A stretch of DNA of 64,000 nt from assembly GCF_002934545.1 (NCBI RefSeq), contig NZ_PTJA01000002.1:310001-374000 (forward strand), read 5' to 3'. A program made the position numbers and the translations under genes. The notes below the pieces were generated by a model. The model saw nothing but the letters and a program-made list of their open reading frames with translations. It was not told where the DNA came from and did not search any database. This document shows, one piece after another, positions 1 to 9,069 of this stretch. Numbering within the stretch: the stretch's first letter is position 1; every line of letters begins with the position of its first letter. The stretch is from Lacrimispora xylanisolvens (GTDB lineage: Bacteria > Bacillota > Clostridia > Lachnospirales > Lachnospiraceae).

Positions 1-1
1 G

Positions 2-1153
2 GAAGGATCCCGTATCTATGATGAGGATGGGAATGAATACATTGATTATGTGAATTCCTGGGGACCCTGTATTCTTGGACATGGGTATCAGCCAGTGGTA
101 GAAGCGGTGAGAGAGGCATGTCTTTCCGGCTTATCCTATGGTGCGCCTACGAGAAGAGAGCTGGAACTTGGAAAACTGATTACACAATGTATTCCCTCCA
201 TGGAAATGATGCGAATGGTCAGCTCCGGAACGGAAGCTGTCATGAGTGCCATTCGTGCAGCAAGAGGGTTTACAGGGAGAGATAAAATCATTAAATTCAA
301 GGGCTGCTACCACGGACATTCTGACGGTCTTTTAGTAAAAGCGGGTTCCGGAGCTCTGACAGGCAGCGCACCGGACAGTGCCGGTGTGCCTGAATCCTAT
401 ACGAGACACACGCTGTTAGCAGGTTACAATCAGGAAGATACAGTGGAAGAGCTGTTTCGTCAGTATCCCGGAGAAATTGCAGCGATTGTGGTAGAGCCTG
501 TGGCAGCCAATATGGGACTGGTGGCTCCCAAACCAGGTTTCCTTGAGTTTTTAAGAGACATTACAACCAGGTACGGAGCACTTTTAATCTTTGATGAGGT
601 GATTACAGGATTTCGTATGGCTCTTGGGGGAGCTCAGGAATATTATCAGGTAAAACCCGATCTCACCACTCTTGGTAAGATTGCGGGAGGCGGCATGCCC
701 ATGGGCGTCTACGGCGGACGCAGGGATATCATGGAAGTTGTATCGCCTCTTGGGAAAGTTTATCAGGCCGGAACATTATCCGGGAACCCTATAGCAACTG
801 CAGCAGGAATTGCAACAATCAAAGCTTTGATGGACAGGACGGATATCTATTCCTCCCTGGAGCAAAAAGCGGATACCCTGGTGCAGACTTTAAAGGAGAT
901 TCTCCCAGGCGCACAGGTGAACCAGGCAGGTTCCTTATTCAGTGTATTTTTTGCTAAGCACCCGGTGGTGGATTATGAGTCAGCTTTAAAATCGGATACC
1001 CGGATGTATGCAAAATATTTTCACTATCTCCTTGAGCATGGTATCTACACAGCTCCTTCCCAGTTTGAGATTCTGTTTTTGTCAGCAGCTCATACCCAGG
1101 AAGATATCGAAGAGACCAAAAGAATTATGAAAGAAGCGGCGGCAAATTTATAA
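2..1153 (+). CDS. hemL: Glutamate-1-semialdehyde 2,1-aminomutase, 5'-truncated by the window edge
   Basis: PLP enzyme that converts glutamate-1-semialdehyde to 5-aminolevulinate, the entry to tetrapyrrole (heme, cobamide) synthesis. The reading frame is open from base 2, so the start lies outside the window; 383 residues are present and roughly 45 are missing compared with the usual length near 430. Visible family signatures are the YHGHSDGLLVKAGSGA segment, the FDEVITGFR segment with the cofactor Asp, and the PLP lysine in TTLGKIAGGGMPMG (codon at about 677-679), followed by AGTLSGNPIA. A GTG at 50 is in frame but falls inside the conserved N-terminal part (preceding residues read GSRIYDEDGNEYIDY), so it is not the start. 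A strong terminator follows. Confidence 0.93.
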   Translation, partial: EGSRIYDEDGNEYIDYVNSWGPCILGHGYQPVVEAVREACLSGLSYGAPTRRELELGKLITQCIPSMEMMRMVSSGTEAVMSAIRAARGFTGRDKIIKFKGCYHGHSDGLLVKAGSGALTGSAPDSAGVPESYTRHTLLAGYNQEDTVEELFRQYPGEIAAIVVEPVAANMGLVAPKPGFLEFLRDITTRYGALLIFDEVITGFRMALGGAQEYYQVKPDLTTLGKIAGGGMPMGVYGGRRDIMEVVSPLGKVYQAGTLSGNPIATAAGIATIKALMDRTDIYSSLEQKADTLVQTLKEILPGAQVNQAGSLFSVFFAKHPVVDYESALKSDTRMYAKYFHYLLEHGIYTAPSQFEILFLSAAHTQEDIEETKRIMKEAAANL

Positions 1154-1166
1154 TCAGTCATGCATG

Positions 1167-1207
1167 GAGGATGTTACAGAAATTTATCTGTACCATCCTC
1201 TTTTTTT
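1167..1207 (+). terminator. Rho-independent terminator after hemL
   Basis: Stem GAGGATG..CATCCTC, extended by TACAG/CTGTA across a one-base mismatch, followed by seven T. It separates hemL from the flavodoxin-ftsH pair. Confidence 0.85.
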
Positions 1208-1326
1208 ATTGTTATAAAAGAAGAAGTATAAATTCTAAAAGAACCATAAATTGTATTAACATTTACTCGAATCTATTGATAAATGTCCTGATTTGGTATA
1301 TTTTATTGATAGAGGAGGCGAAATAT

Positions 1327-1869
1327 ATGGACTATTTAGTTGTGTATACAAGTAAAACCGGAAATACTCAGAAGGTAGCCATGAAGATATTCGAAGCGCT
1401 TCCGGGGAAATCGAAGGATATTGTTAATCTGGAGGAATACCATGGAGAAGAAGCAGATACGTATTTTGTAGGATTCTGGAACAACAGGGGAATTTGTACA
1501 ACAGAAGTAATTGATTTCCTCTCCGACCTCCATGGCAAACAGATCGCTTTGTTTGGTACCTGCGGAATATTTGAAAATAAAGAATATTTAAAGCAGGTGG
1601 AAAATCAGGTTTCTGTTTTTCTGCCGGAAGATAATGAATACCTGGGCTGCTATTTATGCGGAGGTAAGATGGGACCAAAAGTACTGGAGAAATGCAGACA
1701 GATGCAGGCTCAGCTTAATACTCCCCAGATCAGGGAGATGATTTTAGCATATGAAGATGCCATGCTCCATCCCAATAAAGAAGATTTAGATCAGGCAGGT
1801 GTATTTACAGAATCGGTGTTAAACCGGATTCAAAGAAAAAAGGAGGAGCAAGATGGGATTAAAAGATGA
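1327..1869 (+). CDS. Flavodoxin-family protein
   Basis: 180-residue protein with a flavodoxin-like N-terminus: MDYLVVYTSKTGNTQKVA matches the phosphate-binding loop of short-chain flavodoxins (T/S-x-T-G-N-T), and later GTCG and GGK segments fit the FMN site loops. Flavodoxin domains carry electrons via FMN; the partner is not evident here. The ATG at 1327 is chosen because AGAGGAGG lies 9 nt upstream; a longer open frame back to 1171 runs through the hemL terminator and has no ribosome site. The last 17 bases overlap the ftsH-type gene, so the two are probably translationally coupled. The length and C-terminal extension resemble the small flavodoxin-like proteins found with bilirubin reductase (BilS type), but no BilR-like gene is present, so that name is not applied. 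Confidence 0.8.
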   Translation: MDYLVVYTSKTGNTQKVAMKIFEALPGKSKDIVNLEEYHGEEADTYFVGFWNNRGICTTEVIDFLSDLHGKQIALFGTCGIFENKEYLKQVENQVSVFLPEDNEYLGCYLCGGKMGPKVLEKCRQMQAQLNTPQIREMILAYEDAMLHPNKEDLDQAGVFTESVLNRIQRKKEEQDGIKR

Positions 1870-3721
1870 TGGAAGTTCTGGAAAGAACCATAAAAAACCA
1901 TTTATTTATTATTACATGATTGTATTGGTCCTGATGATTATATTCAATGCCATGGCTGTACCGTGGCTTCAGTCCAAGACCGTGACGGAGGTCCCCTACA
2001 GTACCTTTTTGGAGATGGTAGATCAGGGCAAGATTCAGGCAGTTGCCAAAACGGAAACGGAAATTCAGTTTAAATCCGATACAGGAAAGAAGGACTGGGA
2101 AGGAAAACCGGTCTATGCTGTTTACAAGACGGGTATCTGGCCGGATGAGACGCTGACAGAACGGCTGATTGCCCATAATGTTGAGTTTGAAAAAACTATT
2201 GTACAGCAGATGTCGCCGTTAATTTCCATTCTCTTAACCTGGATTGTTCCCATTCTGATTTTTGTATTTCTGGGTAATTTTTTATCCGGTCAGATGCAAA
2301 AGAAGATGGGTGGAAATACCATGTCATTTGGTAAGTCCAATCCGAAGATTTATGCAGAATCAGAAACCGGTAAGAATTTCACGGATGTAGCCGGCCAGGA
2401 AGAAGCCAAGGACGCATTAAAGGAGATTGTAGATTTTCTTCATAATCCGGGTAAATATGCATCCATCGGAGCCTCACTTCCAAAAGGAGCCCTGCTTGTG
2501 GGACCTCCCGGAACTGGTAAGACCCTTCTTGCAAAAGCGGTGGCGGGAGAAGCTCATGTGCCGTTTTTCTCCATATCCGGTTCTGAGTTTGTGGAGATGT
2601 TTGTAGGTATGGGTGCTGCGAAAGTCAGGGATTTATTTAAACAGGCCAATGAAAAGGCACCCTGTATCGTATTTATTGATGAGATTGATACCATTGGAAA
2701 GAAGCGTGACGGCGGTGGATTCTCCGGCAACGATGAGAGAGAACAGACCTTAAATCAGCTTCTGGCTGAGATGGATGGATTTGACGGTAAAAAAGGAGTT
2801 GTGATTCTGGCGGCTACCAACCGTCCGGATTCTTTAGATAAAGCTCTTTTACGTCCGGGTCGTTTTGACCGCCGGATCCCGGTTGAATTGCCGGATTTAA
2901 ATGGCAGGGAAGCCATTTTAAAGGTACATGGAAAAAATGTAAAGCTTTCGGATGATGTGGATTTTCACGCAATTGCCCTTGCAACCTCAGGCGCAAGCGG
3001 AGCCGAACTGGCCAATATGATTAATGAGGCTGCATTAAGAGCCGTGCGTATGGGAAGAAAGACGGTGACTCAGATCGATTTAGAAGAAAGTGTAGAAGTG
3101 GTGATTGCCGGATATCAGAAAAAGGATGCCTCCGTGAATGTGGAAGAAAAGAAGATCATAGCTTACCACGAAGTAGGGCATGCCCTGGTTGCCGCGTCCC
3201 AGACCCACTCGGCACCTGTTCATAAGATTACCATTATTCCCAGAACTTCAGGAGCTCTTGGATATACCATGCAGGTTGATGAAGAAGAACGCCATTTGCT
3301 TACAAAGGAAGCCGCGCTTAATAAAATTGCTACATTTACCGGAGGTAGGGCAGCAGAGGAACTGATTTTCCAGACAGTTACAAGCGGTGCGTCCAATGAT
3401 ATAGAGCAGGCCACAAGAATAGCCAGGGCAATGGTTACCCGTTACGGTATGACTGATGAGTTTGATATGGTAGCACTTGAGACAGTAACCAATCAGTATC
3501 TGGGCGGTGACACATCTCTTGCCTGTTCTCCAGATACTGCAAAGCGGATTGATGAAGCAGTGATTGGAATTGTGCGGCAGCAGCATCAGAAGGCTTATGA
3601 GATACTAAAAAGCAATCTGAACAAGCTTCATGAAATAGCAGAATATCTGTTGGAACGTGAGACCATTACCGGAGAGGAGTTTATGGAGATATTTAAAAGG
3701 GAAGCTGTAAAAAGCTTATAA
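1853..3721 (+). CDS. ftsH: ATP-dependent zinc metalloprotease FtsH family
   Basis: 622-residue membrane-anchored AAA+ protease that unfolds and degrades membrane and soluble proteins as a hexamer. Two N-terminal transmembrane segments (about 17-38 and 120-143) flank a short extracytoplasmic domain. The AAA module has Walker A GPPGTGKT at 217-224, Walker B CIVFIDEID, the pore-loop region FVGMGAAKVRDLF, and the second region of homology with RPGRFDRR. The zinc protease motif HEVGH is at 439-443, with the third ligand Asp in GASNDIEQAT. AGGAGG precedes the ATG, inside the end of the flavodoxin gene. The usual charged C-terminal tail is short (ends EAVKSL). Whether this is the only FtsH of the genome or a second paralog cannot be told from the window; pairing with a flavodoxin is unusual for the housekeeping copy, which normally sits near tilS-hpt. 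Confidence 0.93.
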   Translation: MGLKDDGSSGKNHKKPFIYYYMIVLVLMIIFNAMAVPWLQSKTVTEVPYSTFLEMVDQGKIQAVAKTETEIQFKSDTGKKDWEGKPVYAVYKTGIWPDETLTERLIAHNVEFEKTIVQQMSPLISILLTWIVPILIFVFLGNFLSGQMQKKMGGNTMSFGKSNPKIYAESETGKNFTDVAGQEEAKDALKEIVDFLHNPGKYASIGASLPKGALLVGPPGTGKTLLAKAVAGEAHVPFFSISGSEFVEMFVGMGAAKVRDLFKQANEKAPCIVFIDEIDTIGKKRDGGGFSGNDEREQTLNQLLAEMDGFDGKKGVVILAATNRPDSLDKALLRPGRFDRRIPVELPDLNGREAILKVHGKNVKLSDDVDFHAIALATSGASGAELANMINEAALRAVRMGRKTVTQIDLEESVEVVIAGYQKKDASVNVEEKKIIAYHEVGHALVAASQTHSAPVHKITIIPRTSGALGYTMQVDEEERHLLTKEAALNKIATFTGGRAAEELIFQTVTSGASNDIEQATRIARAMVTRYGMTDEFDMVALETVTNQYLGGDTSLACSPDTAKRIDEAVIGIVRQQHQKAYEILKSNLNKLHEIAEYLLERETITGEEFMEIFKREAVKSL

Positions 3722-3752
3722 CTCCATGATTTTTCGATAGAACAGAAACAGA

Positions 3753-3790
3753 GGGAGTGTTGCAGTTTTGCAACACTCCCTGATTTTTTA
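3753..3790 (+). terminator. Rho-independent terminator after ftsH
   Basis: Perfect 12-bp stem GGGAGTGTTGCA/TGCAACACTCCC with a GTTT loop, then a T-rich tail. It lies between convergent genes; on the minus strand the tail is less T-rich. Confidence 0.9.
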
Positions 3791-3891
3791 ATCCATATGA
3801 TTAATAATCTTCATGTATAGAATACCATCTAACGTATTCACAATCAATATATTCTTCAAATGGTCAACAGAGGGTATCCTGATATAATCTA

Positions 3892-6474
3892 TTAAGTCAT
3901 ATCATTTCGAAGTGCATCAATAATATTCTCTTTTTTTATCTTCCCAATGGCGTATAACATAGTAAGGAACACGATAAAGAGTACACTAAATGCGCTGATT
4001 ACCATACTGGCGAAAGGAAAGAGAAACTTAAAATTCTCCGTCCGTTCTGCGATTACAAATCCTTTGTAAATCAGCCAGGATAGGATTCCAGCCATTGGAA
4101 GTCCCAGTAAAAGGGCCTGTATGCCATAAAAGATGCATTCAAATACCATCATTTTATTAAAAGACCACTCTGACATTCCAATTGAGCGCAGCATGGCCAG
4201 TTCCCGTCTGCGCAGCCTGATATTTGTGGAAATGGTGTTGAACACATTGGCTATGGCTATCAGTGAAATCATAATGACAAAAACATACGTAAATACGTCC
4301 GTGACAAATGTAAGGCTGTGAAACTGCTCAAGTATTTCATGCGCATTGTATAAATGGTATTGAGATGTAATTCCCTCACTCTGTATAATTGTTTCCATTT
4401 CCGCCGCTGACTGTGAAGGAGTCTTTGATTGAAAATTCATGCCAATGGCTAATGGACTATCCGGGATTATAAATTTCTCTTTAAGTGAATAAGGCGCTAT
4501 CACCATAAAAACACAGAAATCTTTTTGAGACTGAGATGACTGTTTTGGTGGCGGATCAATGGGGTAAGTATCAACAAACGTAGTGTCTATATCCAGTTTC
4601 TGTTCTGTTTTCTGGTTACCCTCTGTGCCAGGGGTAATCGAAAGGATCATGGAGCGGTTTGGAAACAGATCATACACTTCATCCGGTTGGTCTGTTCTGA
4701 CATTCCGCTGTTTTGCAATGGCGATCATTTTCCCGTTTGGTCCGGTATATTCTTCTTCGGATAAACCTGATTGGCGAATAAAATCCAGATAGTCACTGTC
4801 TGCGATAAACTGAAGATCCAATGGAATATGAACCATTTCATCCGGATTGGTATAACCTTTATATTGACGGTACTGATCCGAAAGATCACCAGCTCTGATG
4901 GTGCAGGAATAAGGGCAGATGACCTGATAGGTGCTTTCATAAACACCGTCAGCAGTCTTAAGTCTGTTGTAAAGAGGAAGCATTTCGCTGTCGTTCATGT
5001 CCTGAACGTCAAACAGAATGTCATAGTCAATATCCACCTTAAACTGCTGCAAAAGGCGTTTCAGAGTTGATCCAAAGGCATTGCCTGATACGAATAGTAC
5101 GACGCTTAGAACAAGAGAAAGCACAATGCTTTGATAACGTCTTTTGTTTCTCTTGAAATTTTTAAGAGCCAGAGTACCTTCCAGCCCGTAAATTCGGCGG
5201 GATAGCTTTGATATTTTTACATCTTTTGAATGGATTTTCACCTCATTCGTCTGAAGAATATTCTCCATTACCGAAGTACCTGCCGCCTTTCGCGCTGGAA
5301 TATAGGCTGAAATCAGGATAGTTATCAGACTAACAGCAGCGGAGGCAGCGATTGAAGCGGCGGATACCCACAAGGTTAAAGGTACGGTGCTGTAAAGAAT
5401 ATTATTAAATTTCCCTGCAACTATGGGAAGGATCAAACCAATACTTCCAATTCCTGCCAGAATACCAATGGGAATACCGATAGCACCGATACAAAATCCT
5501 TCAAAGAGAACTGAATTTCGAAGTTGTTTTTCAGTTGCCCCCACCGACGCAAAAATCCCAAACTGGTGTGTGCGTTCATTCAGGGAGATTTGAAAGGAGT
5601 TATAGATAAGAAGAACCGATCCAGTCATTATAATAGCAATCAGAATTCCCCCAACTGTATATAGAAGTGTGTTGATCAGCCGGTTTTCCGATATGCCTAT
5701 GAAACGCAGAACATAATCATTTAATAAGTAATCTTGTTTTCCGGCTTTGTCGCTTACATAAGCTTTCACCTGGCGCGGGTTTTTCAGAGTAACAAAAAGG
5801 CTGAATCTGTCTGTGTTCTCTTTGCCGTCTGCTTTCGTTATCAGGGTGTATCCCGGAGCGGAATGCTCCTCGAATCCCGGACGCTGGCAGATTCCCACAA
5901 CCCGATAGGTTTTCTTTGATCTGGACACCAGGGTTTCTCCCCCAGTTCCTGAATGATAGGGGATGTGCTGACTGAGATTCCTGTTTCCATCCACCCGGTC
6001 TCCGATTTCAAGGGAAATCGTATCCCCAACCCGGAACCGGACCCCTCCTTTTTCTGCAACGTGTGCCGGTACCAGAACCTCTCCGCTGTTTTCTGGAAGT
6101 CTGCCGGAGATCAGGTTTATGGGTAACGTATGAAATGCCTGGTCACTGAATCCTGCAATAAAAAGATAGGGCTTTTCCGGACTCTTTGCTCCTTCAAGCA
6201 CAGCGTAACCCATATTTTCCACTGTTGCAATGCCGCTAATTTCTTTATCGTCAGCCCGTTCCTGGATGAAAGTAGAATCTACATCTGAAAATTCAACGTG
6301 CCAATTTCCGTATTTTACGATGGAACCTCTGATGAGAAAATGAAGGAGAGAAGTGCTAAAGGCGGCGACTCCCGTAATCATGGCAGTGGATAAAACAACT
6401 CCGATAATCGTAACAATCGTTCTGGTGCGATTCTTTTTCATGCTTTGCAGAGTGGCTTTATTTAATATATTCAT
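3892..6474 (-). CDS. ABC transporter permease, duplicated FtsX/MacB-type cassettes
   Basis: 860-residue integral membrane protein. Eight predicted transmembrane segments form two similar cassettes: one helix near 18-45, an extracytoplasmic domain, three helices near 265-290, 325-350 and 365-392; then one near 443-463, a second extracytoplasmic domain, and three near 733-755, 790-810 and 822-845. This is the layout of FtsX/MacB permeases, which couple cytoplasmic ATP hydrolysis to events at the outer membrane face (lipid or peptide extrusion, antibiotic sensing) rather than import. The ATG overlaps the stop of the ATPase gene by 4 bases. It is the last gene of a regulator-kinase-ATPase-permease unit, so it is likely induced by that two-component system. 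Cargo unknown; antimicrobial peptide resistance is a common role for such units but is inference. Confidence 0.9.
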   Translation of the reverse strand: MNILNKATLQSMKKNRTRTIVTIIGVVLSTAMITGVAAFSTSLLHFLIRGSIVKYGNWHVEFSDVDSTFIQERADDKEISGIATVENMGYAVLEGAKSPEKPYLFIAGFSDQAFHTLPINLISGRLPENSGEVLVPAHVAEKGGVRFRVGDTISLEIGDRVDGNRNLSQHIPYHSGTGGETLVSRSKKTYRVVGICQRPGFEEHSAPGYTLITKADGKENTDRFSLFVTLKNPRQVKAYVSDKAGKQDYLLNDYVLRFIGISENRLINTLLYTVGGILIAIIMTGSVLLIYNSFQISLNERTHQFGIFASVGATEKQLRNSVLFEGFCIGAIGIPIGILAGIGSIGLILPIVAGKFNNILYSTVPLTLWVSAASIAASAAVSLITILISAYIPARKAAGTSVMENILQTNEVKIHSKDVKISKLSRRIYGLEGTLALKNFKRNKRRYQSIVLSLVLSVVLFVSGNAFGSTLKRLLQQFKVDIDYDILFDVQDMNDSEMLPLYNRLKTADGVYESTYQVICPYSCTIRAGDLSDQYRQYKGYTNPDEMVHIPLDLQFIADSDYLDFIRQSGLSEEEYTGPNGKMIAIAKQRNVRTDQPDEVYDLFPNRSMILSITPGTEGNQKTEQKLDIDTTFVDTYPIDPPPKQSSQSQKDFCVFMVIAPYSLKEKFIIPDSPLAIGMNFQSKTPSQSAAEMETIIQSEGITSQYHLYNAHEILEQFHSLTFVTDVFTYVFVIMISLIAIANVFNTISTNIRLRRRELAMLRSIGMSEWSFNKMMVFECIFYGIQALLLGLPMAGILSWLIYKGFVIAERTENFKFLFPFASMVISAFSVLFIVFLTMLYAIGKIKKENIIDALRNDMT

Positions 6475-7157
6475 GGCTGCACCACCCTTTGATCCCGTGT
6501 TACCTTTCCATCAGATATCCCAATAATACGATCTGCCTGCAATGCAATATTTTCGTCATGTGTAACAAGTATCAATGTCTGTCCATACTTTTTATTGCTT
6601 TCTTTCAGCAGTTTTATGATTTCATGCCCATTGCGGCTGTCCAGACTGCCGGTGGGTTCGTCGGCAAGCATGACAGCCGGGGCATTCATCAGGGCGCGTC
6701 CGATGGAAACCCGCTGTTGCTGCCCGCCAGACAGCTGATTGGGTAAATGGTTTTTGCGGTCCCATAGTCCAAGCATATGAAGAAGGTCATCGAGCCGCTC
6801 CTCATTGACAGGCCGTTTGTCCATCAGAACAGGCAGTGTAATGTTCTCAACCACATTAAGCGTAGGAATGAGGTTATGAAACTGATAAATCAGACCTACC
6901 TGACGCCTGCGGAAGATAGCCAGTTTTTCATTGTTCTGGGCGTATACATCCTGCCCATCTAAATATACCTTACCGCTTGTGGGTACATCCACACCCCCAA
7001 TAATATGAAGCAATGTGGATTTACCGGAACCGGAAGAGCCGATAATAGCTGTAAATCCCCCTTTTTCAATGGTAAGAGAAACATGATCCAGTGCGGTAAC
7101 CTGACTGTCACCTTTCCCGTAAACCTTGCAGAGATTTTCAATTTTTAAGAACTCCAT
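6471..7157 (-). CDS. ABC transporter ATP-binding protein (LolD/MacB type)
   Basis: 228-residue nucleotide-binding subunit with Walker A GSSGSGKST, Q-loop region RRQVGLIYQFHNLIPTL, signature LSGGQQQR, Walker B VMLADEPTG with the SLDS D-loop, and the switch His in LILVTHDENIA. Short length and the LIPTLNVVENITLP segment place it in the LolD/MacB/FtsE-like group. It overlaps the downstream permease by 4 bases, so the two are almost certainly one transporter. The paralog at 42385-43080 has the same motifs and role in the second module. Confidence 0.95.
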   Translation of the reverse strand: MEFLKIENLCKVYGKGDSQVTALDHVSLTIEKGGFTAIIGSSGSGKSTLLHIIGGVDVPTSGKVYLDGQDVYAQNNEKLAIFRRRQVGLIYQFHNLIPTLNVVENITLPVLMDKRPVNEERLDDLLHMLGLWDRKNHLPNQLSGGQQQRVSIGRALMNAPAVMLADEPTGSLDSRNGHEIIKLLKESNKKYGQTLILVTHDENIALQADRIIGISDGKVTRDQRVVQP

Positions 7158-7239
7158 TCTGTGAGTCTCCTTTCCTTTGGCTTACCCATAGAATAGAACT
7201 TTCTGCTTACATCCCAGTGACTTTTTGGTGAGAGATTCG

Positions 7240-8229
7240 TCACTTTGGAAAGCGTATGATGAAAACAGCGCCTCCCTGGGGATGATTTTTAGCGGTAATG
7301 GTTCCTTCATGCCCCGTTATAATCATTTGGCAGAGAGAAAGACCGATCCCGTATCCGCCGGTGTTCTGGTTTTTTCCCTGGTAAAACCGGTCAAAAATAC
7401 AGGGTAAATCTTCTTCTTTAAAACCGTTCCCGCTGTCATGGATTACAATCTCGGTAAAGAGCGGAGTATCTGTACCGTTAATCTCAAGTTTTCCTGTTTC
7501 GCCTGTATTTTCTAAACAATTTTTTAAGATGTTTTGCAGCGCCTGCAAAAGCCAGTTAAAATCCCCATAGATAATAAGCCCGCCTGTTACATTGATTTGC
7601 AAATCAATCTGATGCAGTTCCATTTGAATGAGAAAAGGGTGTACAGCAGCATGGATTAAAGAGTTTACATCTACAGGGTCATGCTGAAATATTACGATTC
7701 CTGCATCTAAACGGGATAATTTTAACAGGGTGGTAATGAGCCAGTCCATCCGTACCAGCAATTCTTCCATTTCACGAAGCAGTCGCTTTCTTTGACCTTC
7801 ATCCGGGTTATTTTCAAGCAATGACAAAATGAGATTTATAGATGTAAGAGGGGTTTTCAGCTGGTGGGCGATATCCGCCAGTGAATCTGCAAGATGTTTC
7901 TTTTCTTTTTTTAAGGCCTCATTCTGTTCCCGGATGCGCAGTGTCATTTTACCTATTTCACTGTGCAGTATGGAAAGCTCCCCTTCGTCCAATTCTCCAA
8001 TATAGAGATGATCCGCATTATGAAGTATCAGGTCGATCTCATTGGAAATGCGGGCAATACTTTTATATCTGGCTTTTGTGAATGCAAAAAACAGGGTACC
8101 AAAGGCAGCAGAAGAAGAGACTGCAAGAACTCCTGCCGCAGTACTGATTACAAATCCTATAATCACTGTGATGCCCGCCATGACAGAGAACAATAGGGCA
8201 GACTGCCGAAATTCCTTATTCCGAAGCAT
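7240..8229 (-). CDS. Sensor histidine kinase with small sensor region
   Basis: About 329 residues. Two hydrophobic N-terminal segments (SALLFSVMAGITVIIGFVI and AGVLAVSSSAAFGTLFFAF) with almost no loop between them, as in intramembrane-sensing kinases that take their signal from an ABC transporter. The phospho-acceptor is His in DIAHQLKTPL; the ATPase domain shows an N-box (NILKNCLENT), G1 box DSGNGF and G2 region GGYGIGLSLC. The start at 8229 overlaps the response regulator by 14 bases, has GGGGTGCGGAA just upstream and removes a hydrophilic leader that would result from a start at 8259. Lack of a large external domain suggests that the adjacent FtsX-type permease may be the sensor (inference). 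Confidence 0.9.
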   Translation of the reverse strand: MLRNKEFRQSALLFSVMAGITVIIGFVISTAAGVLAVSSSAAFGTLFFAFTKARYKSIARISNEIDLILHNADHLYIGELDEGELSILHSEIGKMTLRIREQNEALKKEKKHLADSLADIAHQLKTPLTSINLILSLLENNPDEGQRKRLLREMEELLVRMDWLITTLLKLSRLDAGIVIFQHDPVDVNSLIHAAVHPFLIQMELHQIDLQINVTGGLIIYGDFNWLLQALQNILKNCLENTGETGKLEINGTDTPLFTEIVIHDSGNGFKEEDLPCIFDRFYQGKNQNTGGYGIGLSLCQMIITGHEGTITAKNHPQGGAVFIIRFPK

Positions 8230-8902
8230 TTCCGCACCCCAATCGATACCCTGTCCCACGGACAGTCGTAATAATCTGTGGGTTAGCCGGATCGTCCTCG
8301 ATCTTCAGCCGTAATCGTTTGATGTATACAGTCAGTGTATTGTCATTGACATATTCGCCCGCAGCGTCCCATAATTCGTCTAACAGCATACCCCTAGTAA
8401 TGATATTTTTTGGATTGTTTAAAAACACCAGCAGCAGACGGTATTCCAAAGCAGACAGAAAGATTTCCATGCCGTTTTTTCTTACAATACTACTGGCCGT
8501 ATCCACATGGAGTCCTCCAATCTCAAACTCAGATCCGGTACGCCCGCTTTTACGCAGGGCAGTTCTGATCCGCGCGATTAATTCACGGGGGCGAAACGGT
8601 TTTGTGATATAGTCATCTGCACCGATATTGAGCCCGGTAACCACACTGGCTTCATCCTGGCAGGCTGTCAGAAAGATTACGGGTATACGAAGGGTTTCCC
8701 TGATTTGTGTACATACAGTAAATCCATTTCCGTCAGGCAGTGAAATATCAATGAGCCCCAGATCAAATTTATTCTGTCCAAGTGCGGCAAGAGCTTCACC
8801 CTGGGTAGAAGCATGGGTGACTGTAAATCCTTCCGAACTCAGCAAAAGCATAAGGTTTTTAGCGATTGCCTTATCGTCTTCCACTAAAAATATACGTGGC
8901 AT
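8216..8902 (-). CDS. Response regulator, OmpR/PhoB family
   Basis: 228 residues. Receiver domain with the acidic pair VEDDKAIAK, phospho-acceptor Asp in LGLIDISLPDG, conserved Thr in FLTACQ and Lys in DYITKPF; winged-helix output domain about 125-225 ending TTVRGTGYRLG. First gene of the minus-strand module; CGGAGGA precedes its ATG. Its promoter faces and overlaps the promoter of the sigma factor gene (8946-8987). Likely autoregulates the operon together with the kinase, as usual for transporter-linked systems. Confidence 0.95.
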   Translation of the reverse strand: MPRIFLVEDDKAIAKNLMLLLSSEGFTVTHASTQGEALAALGQNKFDLGLIDISLPDGNGFTVCTQIRETLRIPVIFLTACQDEASVVTGLNIGADDYITKPFRPRELIARIRTALRKSGRTGSEFEIGGLHVDTASSIVRKNGMEIFLSALEYRLLLVFLNNPKNIITRGMLLDELWDAAGEYVNDNTLTVYIKRLRLKIEDDPANPQIITTVRGTGYRLGCGNASE

Positions 8903-8945
8903 TCGTCTATCCTCCGATTTTTCATTATTGACACTATCACGCCCT

Positions 8946-8974
8946 ATTATATTTCTTTTGACTGGCAGTTACAA
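8946..8974 (-). promoter_or_regulatory. Predicted promoter of the 8.9-kb response-regulator operon
   Basis: Reading the minus strand: TTGTAA (8969-8974), 17-nt spacer, TATAAT (8946-8951). Overlaps the divergent promoter at 8958-8987. Confidence 0.6.
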
Positions 8975-8987
8975 GCCGAAGTATAAT
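8958..8987 (+). promoter_or_regulatory. Predicted promoter of the ECF sigma factor gene
   Basis: TTGACT, 18-nt spacer, TATAAT. A vegetative-type promoter, so the ECF gene would be transcribed at least partly by the housekeeping sigma factor. Confidence 0.6.
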
Positions 8988-9069
8988 TTATACATAAAAA
9001 AATGAACCAATCCGGGTCATCAGGACTCTAAGTATATAGATGCATCTAAAAAAGGAAAGGAAACAGGTT

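Noticed and set aside
50-1153. Starting hemL at the in-frame GTG at 50
   Set aside because: The upstream frame is open to the window edge and encodes conserved HemL residues (GSRIYDEDGNEYIDY), so the gene is truncated by the edge.
1327-1869. Calling the flavodoxin-like gene bilS
   Set aside because: No bilirubin reductase-like gene is present; similarity in size and fold alone is not enough.
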